From Burkholderia sp. SRS-W-2-2016 (lineage in GTDB: Bacteria > Pseudomonadota > Gammaproteobacteria > Burkholderiales > Burkholderiaceae), in assembly GCF_001931485.1 (NCBI RefSeq), contig NZ_MSDV01000016.1:1-63396 (forward strand): a stretch of DNA of 63,396 nt, in the 5' to 3' direction. The notes under the pieces were generated by a model. It saw nothing but the letters and a program-made list of their open reading frames with translations, was not told the DNA's origin and made no database searches. The translations under genes were made by a program, and so were the position numbers. Positions 39,729-47,338 of the stretch are shown in pieces; the stretch's first letter is position 1, and every line of letters begins with the position of its first letter.

Positions 39729-40523
39729 TCAAGACTTTGCCGCTTTAGCCATTCCAGAGAGTTTTCTGGCGCCAAGGTCGATGTTGTTGGCCTTGAGAAA
39801 GGCGTTCTTCGTCTGCCACCTTACTTCGCCATCAGGGAGCCCAAAGACGAGATCCCTGTCGTCCGGCGCTCGATCGGCGGCGGATGCAGTTGCGAACCGC
39901 TTCGTTCGCCAGGCTATCGCAACAAGCGTCTTCCTTCTAGATGGTGAAACACTGAACACGCGGATCCACGCCGGATGTTCCCCTAACTCCGACGTGTCGA
40001 CCGCGTCGTCATCGGGGGCCGTCCGTGGCGCCCAGCCGATCGCGATGATTTTGGTCGTTCGACCAGTCCGGTCCAACTCCTCCTGACGTTGGACCTGATC
40101 GCCCAGCAGCCGGAAGCGTGAGCGCGGTATATGGGATCCTGCCAGGTAGTATTCCGCAATTACCCAATCTCCCGCCGAGGAGACGATCGGTACATCTCGT
40201 CGACGATCGTAGGCATAAACACGAGTGAGGTTGTGGAGTACGGATCGTGGAACCGTAGCGTCCGGAAAGGAATAGCGCGCCGGCTTGAACCCGCCCGCTT
40301 CAGCCTTGATCGAGTTTGCCGCGTTCATATCCCGAGGCAACAACGTTGGAGGCAGGGTAACTGAGACCAATGTATTGCCAGCCGTTCTTGCGAACCAGGG
40401 AGGACTGGAAGACTCAGTTGTTTCAATAACAGGCTCTTTATGGAGTGCTGCGAACGCACTGTGCCCAATCAGAACTGCGGCAAGAACACTTGCCGCAGTA
40501 CGAGTCTTAGGTCGAATTTTCAT
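39729..40523 (-). CDS. Exported protein of unknown function
   Basis: 264 residues from the chosen ATG. The first 26 look like a signal peptide (basic KIRPKTRT, hydrophobic AASVLAAVLIGHSAFA), so the product should be periplasmic or secreted. The mature part has no motif I recognise. It contains SVTLPPTLLPRDMNAANS, a Tyr/Arg-rich stretch VYAYDRRRDVP, and ends ARKLSGMAKAAKS. The open frame runs upstream of this start into IS66-derived sequence, which argues for the internal start. GC content is visibly lower than in neighbouring genes, and it sits in an accessory patch. Possibly horizontally acquired. Confidence 0.65.
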   Translation of the reverse strand: MKIRPKTRTAASVLAAVLIGHSAFAALHKEPVIETTESSSPPWFARTAGNTLVSVTLPPTLLPRDMNAANSIKAEAGGFKPARYSFPDATVPRSVLHNLTRVYAYDRRRDVPIVSSAGDWVIAEYYLAGSHIPRSRFRLLGDQVQRQEELDRTGRTTKIIAIGWAPRTAPDDDAVDTSELGEHPAWIRVFSVSPSRRKTLVAIAWRTKRFATASAADRAPDDRDLVFGLPDGEVRWQTKNAFLKANNIDLGARKLSGMAKAAKS

Positions 40524-40585
40524 CGCAATCTGGAGTCCTTTGTTGCTTCCTGTACGGGACATTGTCGACCAACGGCCCAAATGGG

Positions 40586-41261
40586 CTATCGAATCGGCAC
40601 CGTTTTGACCGAAGCGGGCAAGTACGATGCGACGTTCCACGGCAGCAATTCGTCGACGAGGTTAGCCGGATGATCGGCGATGCGCTGGAGCACGTGGGCG
40701 AGATATGCCTCGGGATCGAGGCCGTTCAGGCGCGCTGACCCAATGAGACTGTAGATGGCGGCAGCGCGTTCGCCGCCGGAGTCTACACCCACAAACAGAT
40801 AGTTGCGGCGACCCAGCGCGACTCCGCGCAGGGCACGCTCCGCGATCGGGTTATCGATCTCTGCGCGCCCATCGCAGCAGTAATACACGAGCGCCGGCCA
40901 GCGATTGAGCGCATAGCGAATCGCCTTCATCGTGTCGGACTTCCAGAGAGCGTGATAAGCGTCGCGTCGAACCACCGCTTCATCTCGTCGAGCAGCGGCA
41001 CGGCGTGCGTCTGGCGCACGCGCCGACGCTCGTCTGGCGCACGCGCCGACGCTCGTCTGGCGGCTTGCCGCGAATCTGCTCCTCGATCTTGTAGAGCGCC
41101 CCGATGCGGCGCAGCTTCGCGATGGTCAACTTCAGATGCTCGATCTCGATAGCGCGCGACGAGAGTTGCTCCCGTAGTTCGTCAACCTGCGCTTCACGCT
41201 CAATCAGCAATGCCTTCAGGGCATCGATGTTGTCGGGCAGCGTGATCGAGATCGATTCCAT
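40586..41261 (-). pseudogene. tnpC: IS66 transposase TnpC, internally deleted and frameshifted
   Basis: The N-terminal part (DNIDALKALLIEREAQVDEL, a coiled-coil zipper) is joined directly to a sequence that normally lies near the C-terminal third (ALYKIEEQIRGKPPDERRRV). This implies loss of most of the catalytic middle. The frame is then disrupted at a 23-base tandem duplication. The C-terminal part continues in another frame (KSDTMKAIRYALNRWPALVY, then the IAERALRGVALGRRNYLF motif). Intact IS66 TnpC is about 500 residues, so no active transposase can be made. Confidence 0.88.
41009..41054. repeat. Tandem duplication of 23 bases inside the broken tnpC
   Basis: A 23-base unit beginning GTCTGGCGCACGCG occurs twice head to tail (41009-41031 and 41032-41054), with the first six bases repeated again. 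Because 23 is not a multiple of three, it shifts the reading frame. Confidence 0.9.
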
Positions 41262-41314
41262 AGGGACAGTTTACGAGCGTTCTTCCCCCTCAATGGATTG
41301 CACCTGACAATGAT

Positions 41315-41674
41315 TTACAAAGCGGTGCGAGGTCGCGCAGCATCAAGTGGCTGTCGCCAATCGAAACCCTCGAGCAACAGCGAGAGTTGGGCTGTTGTCA
41401 GTGCAACGACACCACTGTCGGAGCGTGGCCAGGCAAACCGGCCTTTCTCCAGACGCTTCGCAAACAGACATAGTCCGCCATCGCACCAATAAAACGCCTT
41501 CAGTAGATCGCCGCGCTTTCCTCTGAAGAGGAAGATGTTCCCGCCATACGGGTCTTTGTCCAGCACCGTCTGCACCTTCGCCGCCAGAGAATTGAAGCCA
41601 GAGCGCATGTCGGCGAGTTCTGCATATCGAGTGTCTGGAGTACGCCGAAGAATCCGGGCAATCACGCCTGGCAT
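41315..41674 (-). CDS. tnpB: IS66 accessory protein TnpB, N-terminus degenerate
   Basis: 119 residues. The core matches IS66 TnpB: DMRSGFNSLAAKVQTVLDKD, then NIFLFRGKRGDLLKAFYW, LFAKRLEKGRFAWP and QLSLLLEGFDWRQP. The first 20 residues before DMRSGF do not resemble the usual start, suggesting decay or a shifted frame at the 5' end. The role of TnpB in IS66 transposition is poorly understood. It lies 53 bases upstream of the tnpC remnant. Confidence 0.8.
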   Translation of the reverse strand: MPGVIARILRRTPDTRYAELADMRSGFNSLAAKVQTVLDKDPYGGNIFLFRGKRGDLLKAFYWCDGGLCLFAKRLEKGRFAWPRSDSGVVALTTAQLSLLLEGFDWRQPLDAARPRTAL

Positions 41675-41776
41675 TTACGGCGCATCGTCGACAACTGCAG
41701 CGCCCGGCGGTAGTGGGCATGGTGTCGCGCATCGCGTGCGGAAACCTGGGTTGAACGAAGGCAGGAGTAGTCCTCC

Positions 41777-42301
41777 ATGGAATATGTATTCACGTTGAAA
41801 TATCGGCTTGCTGCGGAAGACAGCGATTCCGACGCAGTTGTCGAGCGTCTGGGCGACGCGGGGTGCGACGATGCCACGGTTGGCGTCGGTCAACCGGGGC
41901 GGCTCGCGCTGCTTTTTTCCCGCGAAGGCGCTACCGCGTTCGAGGCGGTGACGAGCGCCCTCAAGAACGTGAAGCGCGCCGTGCCGTCGGCACAGCTCGT
42001 CGAGGCAGGGCCCGACTTCGTCGGTCTGACCGACGTGGCGGAAGTGGTGGGGGTGTCGCGACAAAACATGCGCAAACTGATGCTGAGCCACGCCACCGAA
42101 TTCCCGCCGGCGGTTCACGAGGGCAGTGCGTCGGTGTGGCATCTGTCGGACGTGCTCGACTGGCTAACTTCGCGCGGCGGATACGACATCAAGGCGGACG
42201 TGGTGGACGTTGCCAGACTGGCCAAGCAGATCAATCTTGCGAAAGAGGCGCGGCAGATCGAGCCGCGGGTGAGCCGCCAGCTTGGCAATCTGCTCGCATA
42301 G
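41777..42301 (+). CDS. Helix-turn-helix DNA-binding protein
   Basis: 174 residues. The N-terminal half (MEYVFTLKYRLAAEDSDSDA to about residue 80) is an alpha/beta region of unknown role. A winged-helix or AlpA/MerR-like HTH follows at about 82-130: FVGLTDVAEVVGVSRQNMRK, then SVWHLSDVLDWL. AGGAG lies eight bases before the ATG. Its targets are unknown. It sits alone between the IS66 remnant and the DUF1178 operon. It could regulate something elsewhere or be a leftover of a larger accessory cassette. Confidence 0.75.
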   Translation: MEYVFTLKYRLAAEDSDSDAVVERLGDAGCDDATVGVGQPGRLALLFSREGATAFEAVTSALKNVKRAVPSAQLVEAGPDFVGLTDVAEVVGVSRQNMRKLMLSHATEFPPAVHEGSASVWHLSDVLDWLTSRGGYDIKADVVDVARLAKQINLAKEARQIEPRVSRQLGNLLA

Positions 42302-42533
42302 GCGCGTGATGAACGCTGGCCGCGGCCGCTGAAAGCGCTGTCCCCGATTCGCCCAGCCACACAGATTCGCGTCGTCTCGTCAGTTGTCCGGAAGCAAACG
42401 GATGCGACCCGCGTGCCCTCCCGTGTACTCTCTCCCACCTTCGGCAGCCGCTTGCGCAAAGCGTTAAAATCGCGCACCCACGCCATCTTTTCTCTGCTGC
42501 AACTGGCGCTGGCGCGTCGATCATAAATTTTAC

Positions 42534-42545
42534 GAACGATCGTTC
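42534..42545. promoter_or_regulatory. Palindromic operator candidate upstream of the DUF1178/acyl-CoA dehydrogenase operon
   Basis: GAACGATCGTTC is a perfect 12-base palindrome, with near-symmetric AAATTTT-like flanks on both sides. It overlaps a candidate promoter -35 box. The shape suits a TetR-family repressor of fatty-acid genes; the regulator is not in the window. Confidence 0.55.
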
Positions 42546-42570
42546 ACAAATTTTCATTTTGCGCTAAACT
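42543..42570 (+). promoter_or_regulatory. Sigma-70-like promoter for the DUF1178 operon
   Basis: TTCACA (42543-42548) and TAAACT (42565-42570) with a 16-base spacer, 23 bases before the DUF1178 start. The palindrome overlaps the -35 box, so a bound repressor would block polymerase. Confidence 0.45.
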
Positions 42571-42592
42571 GGCACGCAAGCCCTGATTCCAC

Positions 42593-43018
42593 ATGAAGGT
42601 CCTCGATTTACAGTGTCCGCATGACCATCGGTTCGAAGGCTGGTTCGCTTCGACTGACGACTTCGAATCGCAGCAGTCCCGCAAGCTCGTCCAATGTCCG
42701 ATCTGCGGTGCGAACGAAGTGAGCCGGTTACCGTCGGCGCCGCGCCTGAATCTGTCGGGTGCGGCCGAGCCGAAGGTGCCGGCCGGCGTGCACGAAATGC
42801 AGGCGCAGATGATGCGCACGCTGCGCGAGGTACTGGAAAAGACCGAGAACGTGGGCGACCGCTTCGCCGAGGAAGCGCGGCGCATTCACTACAACGAAGC
42901 GCCCGCACGCAATATTCGCGGTGTCACGACACCGGAAGATGCGCGTGCCTTGGTCGAGGAAGGCATCGAAGTGATGCCGCTGCCGGTCCCGGCTGCCCTG
43001 AAGGAACCGCTGCAATAA
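42593..43018 (+). CDS. DUF1178 family protein
   Basis: 141 residues. The N-terminus has a rubredoxin-like or zinc-ribbon pattern: DLQCPHDHRFEGWF followed by VQCPICGANEVSRLPSAPR. The helical middle (HEMQAQMMRTLREVLEKTEN) ends with RRIHYNEAPARNIRGV, the family signature. DUF1178 has no established function and is often found beside Nudix or lipid genes in proteobacteria. It is the first gene of this operon and precedes an acyl-CoA dehydrogenase by 48 bases. Confidence 0.88.
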   Translation: MKVLDLQCPHDHRFEGWFASTDDFESQQSRKLVQCPICGANEVSRLPSAPRLNLSGAAEPKVPAGVHEMQAQMMRTLREVLEKTENVGDRFAEEARRIHYNEAPARNIRGVTTPEDARALVEEGIEVMPLPVPAALKEPLQ

Positions 43019-43066
43019 CGTAGTGGGTCCGTGGCGCCGGTTGGTGGCGGCCAGGAGACACTACGT

Positions 43067-44263
43067 ATGAATCTGGATTATTCCCCCGCCGAAGACGCGT
43101 TCCGCGCCGACATCCGCGCCTGGCTCGAAGCGAATCTGCCTCGCGAGCTGAGCGACAAGGTCCTCAATCACAAACGTCTTTCCCGCGAAGATTTCGCTAG
43201 CTGGCACAAGCTGCTCGGCACGCGAGGCTGGTCCGCGGTCGCGTGGCCGCGCGAGTATGGCGGCCCGGGCTGGGATGCGACGCAGCGGCATATCTGGGAA
43301 GAGGAGTGCGCGCGCATCGGCGCGCCGTCCGTGTTGCCGTTCGGTGTGTCGATGGTCGCGCCGGTGTTGATGAAATACGGCAACGACGCGCAGAAGCGTC
43401 ACTACCTGCCGCGTATTCTCGACGGCACCGACTGGTGGTGCCAGGGCTATTCGGAGCCGGGTTCGGGTTCCGACCTCGCGTCGCTGCGCACGCGCGCCGA
43501 GCGCGTCGGCGATCATTACGTGGTCAACGGCCAGAAGACATGGACGACGCTCGGCCAGTATGCCGACATGATGTTCTGTCTTGTGCGCACGGATAGCGGC
43601 GCCAAAAAGCAGGAGGGCATCTCGTTCCTGCTGATCGACATGAAAACCCCCGGCATCACAGTGCGGCCCATCATCACGCTCGACGAAGACCATGAGGTCA
43701 ACGAAGTGTTTTTCGAGGACGTGAAGGTACCGGTCGAGAATCTGGTCGGCGAGGAAAATCGCGGCTGGACTTACGCGAAGTACCTGCTCGGGCATGAACG
43801 CACGGGGATTGCGCGCGTCGGCGCGTCCAAGCGTGAACTGGCGTTCCTGAAGCGCGTCGCACTGAACCAGAAAAAGAACGGCAAGCCGCTGCTGCAGGAT
43901 CCGGTGTTTGCCGCGAAGGTCGCGAATCTCGAAATCGAGCTGATGGCGCTCGAAGTCACCGTGCAGCGCGTGGTCGCCAACGAGGCGGGCGGGCGCGGAC
44001 CTGGGCCGGAAGCATCGATGCTCAAGATCAAAGGTACCGAGGTGCAGCAAGGGCTGACCGAACTGATGTTCGAAGCGGTCGGCCCGCTGGCCGCGCCGTT
44101 CGACGTACCGTTCCTCGAAGGTGAGCACGAACACAGCCTCGCCGGCGACGACGATGCCGCGCCGCTGGCCGCGTACTACTTCAACTTCCGCAAGACGTCG
44201 ATTTACGGCGGCTCGAACGAAATTCAAAAGAACATCATCGCGCAGATGATTCTCGGACTTTGA
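43067..44263 (+). CDS. Acyl-CoA dehydrogenase (first of a pair)
   Basis: 398 residues. An FAD enzyme introducing an alpha-beta double bond into an acyl-CoA. The N-terminal helical domain is followed by the flavin-contacting WCQGYSEPGSGSDLASLRTR. The C-terminal domain ends SIYGGSNEIQKNIIAQM, where the Glu usual in medium-chain enzymes is replaced by Gly, so a base elsewhere or in a partner is needed. ATG 43067 has GGAGA upstream. The next gene encodes a second, shorter dehydrogenase, which suggests a heteromeric enzyme. The substrate is unknown; a bulky or branched acyl-CoA is possible. Confidence 0.92.
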   Translation: MNLDYSPAEDAFRADIRAWLEANLPRELSDKVLNHKRLSREDFASWHKLLGTRGWSAVAWPREYGGPGWDATQRHIWEEECARIGAPSVLPFGVSMVAPVLMKYGNDAQKRHYLPRILDGTDWWCQGYSEPGSGSDLASLRTRAERVGDHYVVNGQKTWTTLGQYADMMFCLVRTDSGAKKQEGISFLLIDMKTPGITVRPIITLDEDHEVNEVFFEDVKVPVENLVGEENRGWTYAKYLLGHERTGIARVGASKRELAFLKRVALNQKKNGKPLLQDPVFAAKVANLEIELMALEVTVQRVVANEAGGRGPGPEASMLKIKGTEVQQGLTELMFEAVGPLAAPFDVPFLEGEHEHSLAGDDDAAPLAAYYFNFRKTSIYGGSNEIQKNIIAQMILGL

Positions 44264-44273
44264 GGAGCGGCGC

Positions 44274-45404
44274 ATGGACTTCACTTTCAACGACGAACAA
44301 CAGCAATTTGCCGACGCGCTGCGCCGCTATCTCGAGAAGAATTACGGCTTTGAGGCACGTCAGGCGATCGTGAGCTCGGACGCGGGCGTGTCGGCTACGC
44401 ACTGGGCCGCGTTCACCGAACTGGGTCTGACCGCGCTGCCGGTGCCGGAGGCGCACGGTGGTTTTAACGGCGGGCCGATCGACATGCTGGTGGTGATGCA
44501 GGAGCTTGGTCGTGCGCTGGTCGTCGAGCCGTATTGGGCGACCGCGGTTGGCATCGAAGCGCTCCGGGTTGCCGGCACAGGCGATGGCGCCGATGCCGCT
44601 TTGCTCGAACGCGCGGCGCAGGGCGAGTGCAGGCTCGCGGTCGCGTTTCACGAGCCGCACGCACGCTACGATCTGTTCGATGTGGCGACCAGCGCGAGCG
44701 GCTCGCAGGACGGCGAGGCGACGCTGAGCGGGACCAAGTCGGTCGTGCTGCATGGCGCGCAGGCGGACTATTGGATCGTGCCGGCGCGCCTGAACGGCGA
44801 GATCGCGCTGTATGTCGTCGCGCGCGATGCGGCCGGCGCCAAGGTGACCGAGTACCGGACGATCGACGGTCAGCGCGCCGCAACGCTCGAGTTCAGCGGC
44901 ACGCCGGCGCGCCGGCTTGGTGGCCAGCACGCGGGCGCGGCGGCGCTCGAACAGATCGCCGACTACGGCACGCTGTTGCTGTGCGCGGAGGCGATCGGCG
45001 CGCTCGACGCGCTGAACCACGCAACCGTCGACTACACGAAGACCCGCCAGCAATTCGGCCAGCCGATTGCGCGTTTCCAGGCGTTGCAGCATCGGATGGT
45101 CGAAATGCTGATCCACGCGGAGCAGGCGCGTTCGGTCACGTATCTGGCCGCAATGCGCTACGCGAGCGACAACCCCGACGAGCGTCGTCGCGCGATTTCC
45201 GCGGCGAAAGTGCGAGTTGGGCAGGCCGCGCGTTTCGTCGGCCAGCAGGCGGTGCAGTTGCACGGCGGCATGGGTGTCACGAACGAGGTCGCGGCCGCGC
45301 ATCTGTTCAAGCGCCTTGCGATCATCGAAACCACGCTCGGCGACGTCGATCATCATCTCGCACGCTTCGCGTCGCTGCCCGGCTTCGCCAGCATCGAAGG
45401 CTGA
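44274..45404 (+). CDS. Acyl-CoA dehydrogenase (second of a pair)
   Basis: 376 residues. It has the acyl-CoA dehydrogenase fold: N-terminal DFTFNDEQQQFADALRRYLE, middle SGTKSVVLHGAQADYWIV, and C-terminal VGQQAVQLHGGMGVTNEVAA with the FAD-binding Gln/His-Gly-Gly region. The usual flavin-site sequence of the middle domain (TEPxxGSD) is degenerate (AFHEPHARYDLF), so it may be the non-catalytic partner of the preceding dehydrogenase. It starts ten bases after that gene. Confidence 0.88.
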   Translation: MDFTFNDEQQQFADALRRYLEKNYGFEARQAIVSSDAGVSATHWAAFTELGLTALPVPEAHGGFNGGPIDMLVVMQELGRALVVEPYWATAVGIEALRVAGTGDGADAALLERAAQGECRLAVAFHEPHARYDLFDVATSASGSQDGEATLSGTKSVVLHGAQADYWIVPARLNGEIALYVVARDAAGAKVTEYRTIDGQRAATLEFSGTPARRLGGQHAGAAALEQIADYGTLLLCAEAIGALDALNHATVDYTKTRQQFGQPIARFQALQHRMVEMLIHAEQARSVTYLAAMRYASDNPDERRRAISAAKVRVGQAARFVGQQAVQLHGGMGVTNEVAAAHLFKRLAIIETTLGDVDHHLARFASLPGFASIEG

Positions 45405-45437
45405 GTGGAGTGTTCAACCGCATAAAGGAGCTGGACG

Positions 45438-45896
45438 ATGGGAATCAGTTTCGAGGACCTGGAAGTCGGTGCGAGCCGCGAAGTCGGCAAACACACGTTC
45501 ATGCGCGACGAGATCGTCGAGTTCGCGCAGAAGTTCGACCCGCAGCCGTTTCACCTGGACGAAGCGGCGGCGGCCGAATCGCCGTTCCGCGGTCTGGTCG
45601 CGAGCGGCTGGCACACCTGTTCGGTGATGATGGGCATGCTGGTGCGCAACGTGCTCGCCGGGTCGACGTCGATGGGCTCACCCGGCATCGACGAAATCCG
45701 TTGGCTCAAGCCGGTGCGCGTCGGCGACACGATCACGATGATGACGGTCACGGTCGACAAGCGCGTGTCGGAGAGCAAGCCCGATCGCGGGATCGTGTCG
45801 ACCCGTTGGGAGGGCATTAATCAGCATGGCGAACTTGTGATCACCGTGCGCACGAAAGGCATGTTCGGGCTGCGCAAGCCGGGAGTCGCGGCATGA
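45438..45896 (+). CDS. MaoC-like hot-dog dehydratase (first)
   Basis: 152 residues. A hot-dog fold protein of the MaoC/hydratase-2 group. The hydratase pattern appears as FAQKFDPQPFHLDEAAAAES followed by PFRGLVASGWHTCSVMM. It would add water to an enoyl-CoA giving a 3-hydroxyacyl-CoA, or act as a partner subunit. Its stop overlaps the start of a second MaoC gene by four bases. Confidence 0.87.
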   Translation: MGISFEDLEVGASREVGKHTFMRDEIVEFAQKFDPQPFHLDEAAAAESPFRGLVASGWHTCSVMMGMLVRNVLAGSTSMGSPGIDEIRWLKPVRVGDTITMMTVTVDKRVSESKPDRGIVSTRWEGINQHGELVITVRTKGMFGLRKPGVAA

Positions 45897-46369
45897 CGGC
45901 GAGCGCGGCGCAAGCCGCGAGGTTCGGCGATGCGGATGCTCTGCGCGCACTGATCGGCGCGGGGCCGCTCACCAGCGAATGGCTGACGGTCGATCAGGAT
46001 CAGGTCAACCGTTTCGCCGATGCCACCGGCGATCATCAATGGATTCACATCGACCCGGAGCGGGCGCGGCGTGAGTCGCCATTCGGCGGTCCGGTCGCGC
46101 ATGGTTTTCTGACGCTGTCGCTGATTCCGGCGTTGCTCGGCAAGACGGTGTCGCTGCAGCAGCGGATGGGCGTCAACTACGGGCTGAATCGCGTGCGGTT
46201 TATGTCGCCGGTGCTGGTCGGTTCGTTGCTGCGCGCGAAATTTGCGGTCGAATCGGTGACCGATGTGGACAACGGCGGCGTACAGGTCGTATGGAACGTG
46301 ACCGTCGAGCGGCAGGGCGGGGAGCGGCCGGTGTGCGTCGCGGAGTTCGTTACGCGGCACTATTTCTAG
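45893..46369 (+). CDS. MaoC-like enoyl-CoA hydratase (second)
   Basis: 158 residues. The catalytic Asp-His pattern of R-specific hydratase 2 is clear in FADATGDHQWIHIDPERARR followed by SPFGGPVAHGFLTLSLIP. This resembles PhaJ-type enzymes, so it is probably the active partner of the preceding MaoC protein, with which it is translationally coupled (ATGA). Last gene of the plus-strand operon; a bidirectional terminator follows. Confidence 0.88.
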   Translation: MTASAAQAARFGDADALRALIGAGPLTSEWLTVDQDQVNRFADATGDHQWIHIDPERARRESPFGGPVAHGFLTLSLIPALLGKTVSLQQRMGVNYGLNRVRFMSPVLVGSLLRAKFAVESVTDVDNGGVQVVWNVTVERQGGERPVCVAEFVTRHYF

Positions 46370-46423
46370 CGCGCCGAGTGCGCTGATCACGCCGATTGCA
46401 TCGGGCGCGCGGGCAACAAAAAA

Positions 46424-46460
46424 GCGCGAGCGGGCATACATGCCGCTCGCGCCTTGTTTT
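46424..46460. terminator. Bidirectional terminator between the MaoC and GST genes
   Basis: GCGCGAGCGGGCAT pairs with ATGCCGCTCGCGC (one bulge), with an A run on the left and a T run on the right, serving both converging operons. Confidence 0.85.
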
Positions 46461-46502
46461 GAAACGTCTCGCTCTAGCCCATACCAGCGCGAGTGCTCAG
46501 GA

Positions 46503-47204
46503 TCAGTGTTTCGCGTACTGCGTCGCGCCAAATAGCATCTCTTTCGCTTTGTCGTCCATCAGCGGCACGCGCGCCGACGCGAGCACATCGACACCGCGCA
46601 CCACGGCCGGCCGCGCGGCGATCTCTTCATGCCAGCGCTTCACGTTCGGCAGCGAATCGAGTTCGATGCCCTGGTTCTGCCACGAGCGGGTCCACGGAAA
46701 CGCGGCAATGTCCGCGATCGTATAGTCGTCGCCGGCGAGATAGCGCGTCTTGCCGAGTTGCGTATCCATCACGCCATATAGCCGCCGCGCTTCGTTGGTA
46801 TAGCGGTTGACCGCGTATTCGATCTGCTCCGGCGCATAGACGCGGAAGTGATGCGTTTGCCCGAGCATCGGACCGAGGCCGCCCATCTGGAACATCAGCC
46901 ACTGCAATACCGCATAGCGCGCGGCCGGGTCAGTCGGCAGGAACTTGCCGGTTTTCTCGGCGAGATAAATCAGGATCGCGCCCGATTCGAACAACGCGAA
47001 CGGCTGGCCGTCGGCGCCTTTCGGACCGTCTGAATCGGCGATCGCGGGGATCTTGTTGTTCGGACTGATGGCGAGAAATTCGGGCTTGAACTGGTCGCCG
47101 GCGCCGATATTCACGCCGTGCACGGTGTAGGGCAGGCCCGTTTCCTCGAGCATGATGTGAACCTTGTGCCCGTTCGGGGTCGCCCAGCTATAGACGTCGA
47201 TCAT
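46503..47204 (-). CDS. Glutathione S-transferase, Nu class (YfcG/YghU-like)
   Basis: 233 residues. The N-terminal thioredoxin-like domain has WATPNGHKVHIMLEETGLPY, where the TPNG pattern is typical of YfcG/Ure2p-like transferases that act as disulfide reductases. SPNNKIPAIAD and FESGAILIYLAEKTG follow for glutathione binding. The C-terminal helical domain has YTIADIAAFPW. It lies 134 bases downstream of the acyl-CoA dehydrogenase on the same strand, so it may be the last gene of that operon or separately expressed. Confidence 0.88.
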   Translation of the reverse strand: MIDVYSWATPNGHKVHIMLEETGLPYTVHGVNIGAGDQFKPEFLAISPNNKIPAIADSDGPKGADGQPFALFESGAILIYLAEKTGKFLPTDPAARYAVLQWLMFQMGGLGPMLGQTHHFRVYAPEQIEYAVNRYTNEARRLYGVMDTQLGKTRYLAGDDYTIADIAAFPWTRSWQNQGIELDSLPNVKRWHEEIAARPAVVRGVDVLASARVPLMDDKAKEMLFGATQYAKH

Positions 47205-47338
47205 CCTGGCTCCTTTCGTGAAAGCGGCGCCGCAAGGAGGGCGCCGCTATTGACGAAAATTAGAGCATAGATCGCGCGATGCTGCTGAGCGCACCAGCGG
47301 GGCAGAGCGCGCGCAGAACGCGCGCTCTGAAACGCAAA

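Larger units (their letters stand above)
40586..41674 (-). mobile_element. Decayed IS66-family insertion sequence
   Basis: On the minus strand a TnpB gene is followed by a broken TnpC gene, the order of IS66 elements. The third gene, TnpA, is not recognisable upstream. Terminal inverted repeats and target duplication were not found, so the ends given are only the coding limits. Transposition from this copy is very unlikely. Confidence 0.8.
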
